Source: Schistosoma haematobium (Eukaryota > Platyhelminthes > Trematoda > Strigeidida > Schistosomatidae). Taken from it: a DNA stretch of 64,000 nt. Made by a program: the position numbers and the translations under genes. The stretch covers positions 38,477,523-38,541,522 of the forward strand of contig NC_067198.1 in the NCBI RefSeq assembly GCF_000699445.3. Direction: 5' to 3'. Below are positions 34,860 through 46,600 of this stretch, piece after piece (position 1 is the stretch's first letter; the number at the start of each line of letters is the position of its first letter). A model generated the notes under the pieces. It did no database searches. It had not been told where the DNA came from and saw only the letters and a program-made list of their open reading frames with translations.

Positions 34860-36330
34860 GGTTTTTGGCGCCTGATAGCAACTGCTTCAGCAAACTTCAA
34901 AAGACTGGAGTTTGGCTGCGTACTAATCACCTTGAATGATTGTAGGGTATCAACCTGATGTCCTGTGTCAAGGAGATGTTTCGTGGTTGCACTATTTGGA
35001 GTCTTTCATTCTCTTGTTCTGAGGCTTTTTGGAACATGTTCAAAAAATTTGAGATATGCCCTCCTTTCTGTTCGGCCAATGTAGCTGCTTTGACAGGTAT
35101 ATGTAAATTTTTAAATACAATTAGCGATAACATGAAAAGGATGCTTATCGACCTTTGATTGGGTTATTGAACATGTTGTTTTGTACAGAATTTGAAGTTC
35201 AAGAAGTGGTATATTGGTGAACAAGGATGTGGCATCAATAGAAACCATGGACTTATCGGCAACATTCGTATGATTTAGTCTATCAGCAAACTGGAATGAA
35301 TCTTTTAATGTATATGTTTCTAATCTCCGACGAATTGGTTCTAGTTTTACTGCTAACCAGCGTGCAACTTTATGGTACTGTGAGTTGATCATTGATAGGA
35401 TAGGTCTAAGGGGAACGTCATGTTTGTGAACTTTTAGTAAACCATACATATGAGGTAGACGTGAACCGCGTGGTCTTAGATCGTTGTAAGTAGAATTATC
35501 AAGCATTTTCTTTTTTAGGAGTTCTTTAAGCATGCCTGTGATCCGTTAATCTGTTGAATCAGTCAAATCTTTTTTTTTGGATTTATCTACCGTGATCGTC
35601 TAGGATTGACTTCATCTTAGTGACATAATCAGCTGTATTCATTAGGACGACACCTGAACCCTTATCCGGTTGTAAAATCATCACCTCATTATTTTGCTTG
35701 ATGTTTCTTAGGGCTATTAGATGTTCTTTGGATAGAATATTCGACTTTGGTGTCGATGACATGAAGTATTGGTTGGCAATATCAACTAACTTTGATTTGA
35801 ACCATCCTTTCTTTTCCTCATTCATTGGCTGCAAATCTTTTAATTGGTCAAACATATTTTCGAATTGACCTTCTGTATCAATCCTGTAAGTATTTGGTTT
35901 TGGTATATGATATTTGAGTCCCAGTGATAAGGCTTCTGTTTCTATACTATTAAGTTTCGTATTTGATAAGTTATAGATAAACTTCGAAGGGTTTTCCGGG
36001 AACGCTTAAACATAGTTGTTCTCTTACCAGAGTTTCCGATAGAGATTTATGGAAATCCTTGCAAACCTTGATTTGAAGAGCACGAATAAAGTTCATGAAT
36101 TTTATTCGACATACGATGTTTATATCATTAACGGCTTTAACAAAAGCACCGGCTTCAGTCCTTAGTCGTGTAATGAGTAATTTTGTCCATTCAATATGAG
36201 ATTTGGTAATGAGTCTTAGGTTTTTAAGCGATGGTGGAAACTTAAATGAACGTAAAGATTTTACAAACTGACGTGGGAAACAGCCCGACGCGAGACATTC
36301 TCCATAAAACTTGACCCGTTTTTCTCACGT
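34860..36330 (-). pseudogene. Penelope-like retroelement relic
   Basis: Minus strand. N-terminal part near 35583-35855: LQPDKGSGVVLMNTADY, the Penelope pre-RT motif. RT part near 35111-35533: LPHMYGLLKVHKHDVPLRPILS and KSMVSIDATSLFTNIPL (motif A Asp present). The ORF then passes into a linker and, after one TAA, into SSYIGRTERRAYL at about 35060-35095, a GIY-YIG endonuclease motif. RT motifs B-D, including the catalytic YxDD, are missing. Penelope RT plus GIY-YIG order is diagnostic. Dead copy. Confidence 0.85.
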
Positions 36331-37626
36331 GCTTTAATCAGGGTGATTAGCTTTTTTCCAACCATATCAATAGAACATATATAACGTATTCAATTACTGA
36401 GAGTTCTTATCAAGTTTTTTAGTTCTGTAGGTGTAAAAACTAAGCAAAGTGATGTACTGTCTTGTCCAAGTACTTTATTTGTTTAATTCCCTACTTAATA
36501 ATCTGTCATATCCTTTTGTTATTTCTAGTGCGTATTTCGTTTTTCTAAGTGAGTCAAACATATATTCTACAGTCTCCAAGAGTGGAACAGTTGTGAGTAT
36601 CGATGATACTTTGTTCATTCCTTAGTAATTGCAATTTTGATCTCGTAAACAAATAAGAAGGAATCCCAAACGCTACCCATTACAAGTCGTTTGTGGAGTG
36701 ATCTCAATATAGTTACCGATCACTTTGCTTTAGTATGATATGTTGAGTAATTCGTATCTAAATTTAACCTTAATAGAATACCCAGTATGTGTGCCCTCGT
36801 TATTCCATACAATTTTGGCAGATGAGTTCATGCTGACTCAATCATTTCGTATAAACTTGAAAAATACATTTTAATAGCTTCGCTGTGCTTCTTTGTAGGA
36901 ACGCTTCTGTAGTTACATTTATTGTTCGTGAACTGGTAAAAGAGTCTAGAAGATTTGATTTTCTGTGTTCTGGTTTTTGATCAGAATGTACACCTAGATC
37001 TTGTGTCAGACTATATATACGTAACCAAAGAATTTCACTTCTAAGGATAAAATATCTAGTTTTTCCTTGATGGATTATTAACACACGTTTCCCTATTTGC
37101 AGAATATTTGATTTTAAACTGTTGATTGTCCATCCCTTTAAGTTACCAAGTGAGTTGTTTCCTTCCTATCTGTTCTGTTAATTTCATAACATGTTTCATA
37201 AATGGGGTTCTTGGATCACTCATCAGGTCTTTTTCATTATATTTCTCTGAAGATCATCCATCATTATCTATTTTATATGGTAATGCTAAGCGTCGATTTC
37301 GTTGAAAACACAGAGTTTCAGTGTCTTTCTAGTTGGGAATACCGTTTTCTTTCTTAACGATGTACAGTATAATTTGGATAGTGACCTGATTCGATGTGCC
37401 TATTTAAAATTTATACAGCAGTTTTCATCTTCGTGAACGTAAAGCACTATGTTCACAGTTGAGTATGTGTATGTTTAATTGTGTAAATTCCCTCAATTAA
37501 TTTAATTAACAGACAGTGTCATTCGAACGGTAATGCTTTTGAATTGAGCGCCTTCAACGTAATGGGTTGTTCACAAAATATGAGTTGTATAAAGAAACCC
37601 AAAACATGAAAACACTAATACACAAA
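36331..37626. other. Region beyond gene B 3' end, unclassified
   Basis: An 80-codon minus-strand frame at 36842-37084 (MLIIHQGKTRYFILRS...) looks slightly coding-like but matches nothing I recognise; possibly transposon remnant. ATTAAA on the minus strand near 37499-37504 could serve as gene B poly(A) signal. Confidence 0.25.
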
Positions 37627-37637
37627 TTAAATTACTT
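37627..37637 (-). CDS. Gene B tentative terminal exon
   Basis: gggtggttttag | AAGTAATTTAA; reads KVI and TAA in frame. Good acceptor, but the intron would be only 73 bp and the coding part is tiny, so the real end may lie elsewhere. Confidence 0.3.
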
Positions 37638-40600
37638 CTAAAACCACCCAGTTTCGACTGACGATATTACTTGTGATTAAATACAGTGATAAACGACCGA
37701 GAATACTTACTGTAATAGGTTCCTTCATCTATTTATTAGTAAATAAAATTAACACCATATGAGCTGTCCAACTACATCGGAATAATTGAACAAATATGCG
37801 TATAACAGTTACACTGTATATATAAATGAGACAGACATTGCAAGAAAAAATTTAGGCTTGGTAGCCAAAAGCCCTAAATTACATAGATACATTCAAAATG
37901 ACGGTCTCGAAGGGAAATTTAACTTTGATTAAGTGATACCACAAACTACTTAGATCTTGTAAATTCAACAGACTTTTTGCCTTTATACTAATTTATGAAA
38001 ATATCATGAAATTCCCAATAGGATTAAACCATCTCAATCTCAACTGCGTATTTTTAGTAAACACTGCATGTACAGTTATTCAGCACTCTGGTTGGAAAAA
38101 GCGGAGAGGTGGTCAGTGTATGACATGGTGTCGTGGGATGAAAGAAAGCTGCAAAGGACTGGCTTCTGTTGGACCTTCACGACTCCCTGGTTGGGATCCG
38201 AGTGATGGTGCGACACACTGGCTAGAGACGTTATCAGATATGGTTCAGAATAGAAGCCAGTGGCGATCTTGCTGTAACCTTCTTTTACTTTCTTCATAAA
38301 AAGTGTTTGTGTCTTCCTTATCTGAAAGATTTCTTCTGATTGTGCCTTTCCGTTCCCCCATTTTTACCATTATTAATATTACACCACCTTACATCAACCT
38401 CTTTGTTATTATTCTCTCTTTTTTTTCCTTCCCCTTAAATTCTCATTGTTTTGTGTGGCGCATATATATTTGGCGCATTCTTGTACCAATATTTATATGT
38501 TCAAAGAAATAAATAATAATAATAATTCAGCACTCCTCATACAAAAGCAATTTGAATTAGCGTTCAAATTTATGTGTTTATGTTCATTTAATCATCGTAG
38601 ATTTGAAAGAAGTCTTCTTCGTAACATTTTAGTTAGACTCATTAAGTGACTCCTCTTTTTCATGATGTTACGAGAAAAAGCCTATCTATGATATGACAGG
38701 GTATTAACCATGGAAACGAAGAGTTCTATGAAATATAAAGTAGGAAGAATTTAATTTTGTGATGACTCAACTAAAGATATTACATCTATGTAAAATCAGC
38801 TTACTTCCTGTATAGAATGAGCCTAAATAGAATCAATAATTAAAAATTAATGAAAATAATAAGTATTGATGACATGAGAAAACTTTTTTTGTGTAAATAA
38901 AAAAAAGAATAAAACAAATGTTATATCTTCATTGTTCTGACACGCTCAGTATATATTACTCTACTCTGCTAATGTTTCTCCTCACTGTTGAAATATGTTT
39001 TCATGAAACCATTGATTTTAAGCGTATCGTATATGCAGTAACAATCTGTCGTTTTATACTTGTTTCAAATTCTTTTTCTGTGAAACATTACTCATAAATA
39101 GTCTATGCTGCTCTACTGTGTATTAATATAAACCAATCAGTCGATAAATAGACAAATAAATACTATTACTAATTATAATCGAAATACTCTCCCAGATACC
39201 AACGTCCATTACAGTTTTTCATTCTGTATTTTCAATCTGTGCTCTTCTACAGACGCAACAGTTCATCCTGAATTTATCAATCCGAAGAACTATGGCTATG
39301 ACGATTACTTATTTAAACGGTTGTTGCTTAAAGGATGTCTTTTCTTACTCTAGGACAATATATGTAGTACACAATGACAACATTCAATAATATAGTCTGT
39401 TACATTGAGATCGGTGAAACGGAATTATGTTGTTAGATTGCACAATCTTGTAGGTTGTGCTTTTTCGTAGAGTTACATTACCCTTGAGGAATAAACAAAT
39501 GGTAAAATTATATATCGATTTCTAGACAGTTGGATGTGAAATCATGCGCTAAGGAATGGATATCTGTAAGCCTTTCAGAAACTCTTATTACTCACAAAAT
39601 CATTTCAAGCCTTAAAATGGAAATGAGTGTCAAGTAATGGACTTGGAATCTAATGACTCAGTGATATGCTGAATGAAAAATCTCCTGATTGAGGATTATA
39701 ACAAAGAGATATTTTATCTGAGTTATTAATAGTTTTCTTGTAATACGAAACGTAATAGTAATGAAAACTTAACTTGGTAAAGATGATCTAATCCACTGTT
39801 CACTATAAGAAATGATATGCTGTCATTTCAAACGACAAAAGAAGTTTTGGCCAAGACTGAATTTCTCGCGTACTTTCTATAGAAAAGTTAGAAATTTGGG
39901 AACATTTTGGTGGTTGACAAAATTTCCTGGAACAAGCAGTTCTGCACAAAATACATCAAGGATGGGTATAACCTGTCCAGCCACTCAAAAGTTATTTATT
40001 ACGCTGAACAAATAAATGGATATGATCACCATACAATAATAGACTCCGTTGGTAATTTTATGATTAATATAACATATAAGTAAACTTTTTGTAAAATGTT
40101 GCCAGACAGGCCACAACCACGTTGAATTTTCAGACTAGATTGACTAATAAATATTACTATATCACAAAATGTTGATGAAAATCACGTTGCCTAAAACCAT
40201 AAAAATCGAGTGCTGGAAACATCTCACTGACAAATATAAAACTATCGATATCGATTAGAAAGTAGGCACATCAGAGTTTCTAAAACGTTTTCTCAAACAT
40301 ACTTATGAAAGATCCCCCTGAAAGTAGAAAAAAAAATATAATGAAATTAGCCCAGATATTTCATACCTAACGGTAAAAGTAGTTATAATCATAGTTCATT
40401 CAATTGAAGTACGGTAAATGACACTCAATGAACTTTATAAACGCACCATTGTAACCTAATAATTTGAAAAGAAAAACGAATAAACTTTAAATAAATATGG
40501 CGAAAATTCTCATTTTCACATTTTGTGTGATAACATCATTTTAGATTAATTGAAGCCAGCTAAGATATAATGAATATCGAACGAATTTCGTCATCAGCCA

Positions 40601-43600
40601 TACAAGTGAAATGAAAAGCGAACCGAATATGTTCACCATTTCAAAGAAGGTACCAACCAGAAACTTATAATTGCTAAATGACACTACCAAGAAAACGGTA
40701 ACTCGAAGGATAAGAAATGGGATGTGGAAAATGCTTACTATGATCAACCGAAATGGTGTTTTCTGCAATCTCTCTGTAATGAGAATCACCAATATGAACG
40801 GACTAGTTGAATCTGCTTCATCCATTCATATTCATCGAAGTGGCAGTTGTATAAAGCGTACATATTCGCAAGTCCCTCATCGTATTGTGGAGCACCATTC
40901 ATGGTCGTCCAGAGAAAAAGAGGTGAGAGTAATTAGGAGTTCTATTCTCAGTCACTTAGTGGGCATAGAATATCAAGTTGAGTTGAATAAGCTTTTAAAG
41001 TATGCCCCCTAAATTCTATCAAATTCACCTCGTGGTGTACGACTTCATCTTTTTAAATTGCTGAAGCTATGCAAATCGTTATTGATTGACCTATCTTTTC
41101 CATTAGTATAAAAATTGTACAATCACTCTCTACCTAAGTAACAGTCGTAAGTAAATAACTCTCCCTACCTGAGCTATCGGTATAGGAGTGAGTCTTACAT
41201 CTGATGACTGAATATTATTTCATTGTCACTGTGACGTGACATAATTATTACGTTACGCAACTACACGAAATATATCATTTCATAGTTATAAATCATGTAG
41301 TGTCATGACGAAAAAGTGAAAAGAAATCTCTTCTCTCTGTTCGTTCTTCTTACTAAATATATGTAATTTTGTTTAACTTCTTCAAATTACTGAAATCTGT
41401 ACATCCAATTTATTTTACTGGTCGATTCGTCCTAATTACTAAATTGAATGAATAAAGTACACTGTTCATCAAATGATGCAGATTTTCTGGTTCATTCAAT
41501 GTATTTTCAGCGTAAAGGTGAGATTGAAATTTTTATTTTATTTGATAAACTGACTGGAAAACTGTTTTCAGAGGATGATGCTTTATGTGTTTAAACTACT
41601 TTTAATACTGTTAATTCATATTGATAAGTAACTGTCAATAAATAAAAGAGTATCCCATACGACACTCAAATGAACTCACCAAAACAATGATTAGCTATTA
41701 GAAATTAAACGTAACTACCATTGAAGTTCATTGTTATACGGTTTATTAATTTACACTCAGTTAAATAATTATGAATAAACAAGTAAAACATGTCAGACCA
41801 GTAATAATTACTTACCACCGTCATCTGATATCAAAAAAGTAAAATAATTTTTACTGAACATTGTTTGATAGAAGTAACCAAAGATTATTTAAAATACTGA
41901 TTTTGAAGTTCACTATATTACTGTATAAAACCTTGATAACCTGGACAGAGTGGTCCTATGAAGTAAATGTACGGTCAAGATATTTCATTAACAGTACGAG
42001 CTGGTAACTCCGCTATTTGTATTGACATAACTCCGCCTGGATTCCCTCCGGGGGCTACTGCCGGTCCCAAGCCCGGATAAAGGAGGAGGGTTGGGCATGG
42101 GGTTAGCGTCCCCATCCCGTAGAAAACTAACTCGCTAAAAAAACGCTAACCAGAAAAAATTATTCAAACCTTCTAAACTCTGCCCTGAGAGTCAGAAGGT
42201 CTTCATTTAGAAGAATTATGACGCCTCATGATGAAAGCCGAATTCCTTCGGAAGTTACGAGGCCGATGCTCCTTCTGACAACCAGAGCAACCATTTATTT
42301 AGGTACATAGAATGTTCGTACAATGTGGGACACCGGGAGAGCCTTCCAAAGCGCTGCAGAAATTAGAAGATACAACCTAGAGGTACTTGGGATCAGCGAA
42401 ACACATTGGACACAAGTTGGACAACAACGACTAACTACAGGAGAGCTCCTGTTATACTCCGGACATGAAGAAGAAAATGCTCCACATACACAAGGAGTTG
42501 CATTGATGCTGTCCAAACAAGCGCAAAATGCGCTTATAGGATGGGAATCTCATGGACCAAGGATCATCAAAGCCTCGTTCAAAACAAAAAAATAGAGTAT
42601 TTCAATGAACATCATCCAGTGCTATGCGCCTACCGACGACTACAATGAAGACACCAAAGATCAATTCTACAATAGCCTGCAGTCAATCATCGAGAAGTGC
42701 CCAACAAAGGACCTGACCATTCTGATGGGAGATTTCAATGCTAAGGTTGGAACGGACAACACTGGATATGAAGAAATCATGGGACGACACGGACTGTCAG
42801 AAAGGAATGAAAATGGTGAGAGATTTGCAAACCTATGTGCCTTCAATAAACTGGTCATAGGTGGCACCATATTCCCACATAAACGCATACACAAAACCAC
42901 ATGGACTTCACCGGATCACACCACGCAAAACCAAATCGACCATATTTGCATCAACAAAACGTTCAGGAGGACTATAGAGGACGTGAAAACCAAGAGAGGA
43001 GCTGATATAGCACCAGATCATCACTTGCTGGTCGCCAAGATGAAATTGAAACTCAAGAAGCACTGGACAACAAGGCGGACAATATCACAAAAGTTCAATA
43101 TGGCCTTTCTTCAGGATACTAACAAACTCAACAAATTCAAGATAGTCCTCAGCAACAAGTTCCAGGCCTTTCATGATCTACTCAATGGAGAAGGAACTAC
43201 TGTGGAGAGCAATTGGAAGGAGATCGAAGAGGCAATCACTTCAACATGTCATGAGGTCCTGGGTCACAAGAAGCACCATCACAAGGAATGGATCACTGTT
43301 GATACACTGGATAAGATTCAAGAAAGGAGGAACAAGAAGGCAGCAATCAATACCAGTCGAACAAGAGCAGAAAAAGCCAAGGCACAAGCTGAATACACAG
43401 AAGTAAACAAACAAGTGAAGAGGAGCATCAGAACCGACAAACGTAAATATGTGGAAGATTTAGCAACGACGGCGGAAAAGGCTGCAACAGAAGGAAACAT
43501 GAGACAACTGTATGACACAACAAAGAAACTCTCTGGAAATCGCCGCAAACCAGAACAACCAGTGAAAAGCAAGGAAGGCAAGGTAATCACCAACATTGAA

Positions 43601-46600
43601 GAGCAACAAAACAGGTGGGTAGAACACTTCAAAGAACTCTTGAATCGACTAGCTCCACTGAACCCACCCAACATCGAAGCAGCACCCACGGACCTCACAA
43701 TCAATGTTGGCCCACCAACAATTGAAGAAATCAGCATGGCCATCAGACAAATCAAGAGTGGCAAAGCAGCAGGACCGGATAACATCCCAGCAGAGGCACT
43801 AAAAGCAGACGTAGTGGCAACTGCAAGGATACTCCACATTCTTTTCAGTAAGATTTGGGATGAGGAACAAGTACCAACAGACTGGAAAGAAGGATTCCTG
43901 ATCAAAATACCGAAGAAAGGCGATCTCAGCAAATGTTATAACTACAGGGGCATCACTCTTCACTCAATACCGGGAAATGCAGAGTCTTCTGACCACTCTA
44001 GGCAACAATGCAAGCATGTTCGGCGTGCGATTCTCCCCCTCGAAATGCAAAATGTTGCTTCAGGATTGGGTTGCATTGACATCCGAACTAATGATAGGGA
44101 GTAAAGTAATTGAGCGTGTCGATCGCTTCACTTATCTTGGAAGTCTCATCAGCCCTTGTGGTCTGGTGTGCGACGAAATCTCAGCACGGATACAGAAGGC
44201 TCGACTAGCTTTTACCAACTTGCGTCATTTATGGCGTAGGCGAGATATCCGTCTATCAACCAAAGGAAGTGTTTACTGCGCAGTAGTTCGTTCCGTCCTG
44301 CTTTATAGCAGTGAAACATGGCCGGTAAGAGTAGAGGATATCCGTAGGTTACTAGTATTTGATCATAGGTGTCTTCGAAACATTGCTCGTATATCCTGGG
44401 ACCATCGAGTAAGTAACTCAGTTGTTAGGAAACGGGTACTAGGTAAGGATGGCAAATCAATTGATGACGTAGTGAAACTTCATCAGTTGAGATGTCTGGG
44501 ACGCGTGGTACGTATGCCCAACGACCGACTGCCTCTATGTGCGATGTTCAGTGGTATAGGAGTAGGTTAGAAGAAAGCTAGGGGCGGCCAGACCAAAACA
44601 TGGCACAAGTCCATGAAGTCACTGACAAGTGGTCTGAGTCATTTTGGTAAGTGTAGACTACCTGGTTGGGGACCGCGAGATGATAGCAACCGATGGTTAG
44701 AGACCCTGAATGATATGGCTCAAAATCGTTTGCAATGGCGCAGGTGCATCCACTCTTTGTGTTCTCCCAAATTTTGCTCTCCTTATTCCTCCTTGTCTCT
44801 TTTTTTCTCCTCTCAAATTTATTTCACTGTATTATACTCTTTAAATAACATCTCCAAACACTAATTGTCCTGATTACTGCTTATACTCTTGCTACCTCTA
44901 CCACTACGGGATTTGAATCGACCACTGCATCTGTGTGCTAATGTGGTGTGGCAACTCGAACTGATGTACGTACGTACGAAGTTCTACGATGTTACTGACT
45001 GACTGTAAATACCGGGAAAAGTCTTCAACAGCGTATTGTTAAACAGGATGAAGGACTGCGTAGACGCCCAACTTCGAGACCAACAGACTGGATTCCGTAA
45101 GGATAGATCTTGTACAGACCAAATCGCAACTCTACGGATCATTGTGGAACAATCAATTGAATGGAATTCATCACTCTACATCAACTTCATTGACTACGAA
45201 AAGGCATTTGATAGCGTGGACAGAACAACACTATGGAAACTTCTTCGACACTACGGCGTGCCTCAGAAGATAGTCAATATCATACAGAACTCATATGATG
45301 GATTACACTGCAAAATCGTGCATGGAGGACAGTTGACAAAGTCGTTCGAAGTGAAGACCGGTGTTAGGCAAGGTTGCTTACTCTCACCCTTTCTCATTCT
45401 CCTGGTGATCGACTGGATCATGAAGACGTCAACGTCTGAAGGGAAGCACGGGATACAATGGACATCTAGGATGCAGTTGGATGATCTAGACTTCGCCGAC
45501 GATCTGGCCCTTCTATCCCAAACGCAACAACAAATGCAGGAGAAGACGAACAGTGTGGCAGCAGCCTCAGCAGCAATAGGTCTCGATATACACAAAGGGA
45601 AAAGCAGGATTCTCCGATACAACACAGAATGCACCAATCCAATCACAATTGACGGAGAAGATTTGGAAGATGTAAAAACCTTTACGTATTTGGGCAGCAT
45701 CATTGATGAACAGGGTGGATCTGATGCAGATGTGAAGGCGCGGATCGGCAAAGCAAGAGCAGCATATTTACAACTGAGGAACATCTGGAACTCAAAGCAA
45801 CTGTCAACCAACACCAAGGTCAGGATTTTCAATACAAATGTCAAGACAGTCCTACTGTATGGGGCAGAAACCTGGAGAACTACAAAAGCCATCATCCAGA
45901 AAATACAGGTGTTTATTAACAATTGTCTAGGCGAAATACTTCAGACCCATTGGCCGGACATTATTAGCAACAACGTACTGTGGGAGAGAACAAACCAGAT
46001 CCCAGTGGAGGAAGAAATCAGGAAGAAGCGCTGGAAGTGGATAGGACACACATTGAGGAAAGCACCCAACTGCGTCACAAGACAAGCCCTCACATGGAAT
46101 CCTGAAGGCCAAAGGAAAAGAGGAAGACCAAAGAACACATTACGCCGAGAAATGGAGATAGACATGAGAAGAATGAACAAGAATTGGATGGAACTAGAAA
46201 AGAAGGCCCAGGACAGAGTGGGTTGGAGAATGCTGGTCAGCGGCCTATGCTCCATTGGGAGTAACAGGCGTAAGTAAGTAAGTAAGTAAGTATGAGCCGT
46301 TGAAACAGGATTCTCTAATGTGACTATAAGTGTACTTCGATTAATGCGAGAAGGTTGTCCTGAATTTTATCAATATGAGGATTTATGAAGATTGTGGAGA
46401 TCGACTCGTGATTTCAACTGTCGAAATTCCTGTAAGTTCTTATGCTGAACTCCGTTATTGTTCAGAAACATGCCTCTTGTGGTTTTGCACATCTTGTACA
46501 TTAAACAAAAGAAGGGGTCCTTGTTCATTTTATAATTATTAGAACACGGGTATTGGGGAAACGTTAATGAAAATTGTCACAATGACTGTAGCACATGCAT

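Larger units (their letters stand above)
42005..46292 (+). mobile_element. RTE-like (SR2-type) retrotransposon H
   Basis: Most complete retroelement in the window, inside a gene B intron. 5' untranslated part from about 42005 (CTCCGCCTGG...). Apurinic-type endonuclease from about 42300: [68 protein letters not shown], then after the nested insertion [50 protein letters not shown]-terminal [16 protein letters not shown] region ([20 protein letters not shown]) and the 3' end (TAAG)n, typical of RTE 3' microsatellites. Disabled by stops in the endonuclease (TAG in the WNVRT motif near 42305 and TAG at 42593-42595) and by the nested insertion. Confidence 0.9.

Noticed and set aside
39590..39604. 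15-bp minus-strand candidate before gtgagta
   Set aside because: Carries an in-frame TGA in the phase used by all gene B junctions.
40541..40825. 94-codon hydrophobic minus-strand ORF
   Set aside because: Overlaps an opposite-strand open stretch, no start context or homology; composition explains the hydrophobic residues.
43318..43932. 204-codon minus-strand ORF inside element H
   Set aside because: Antisense shadow of the RTE pol reading frame.
45263..45922. 219-codon minus-strand ORF inside element H
   Set aside because: Antisense shadow of the RT domain.
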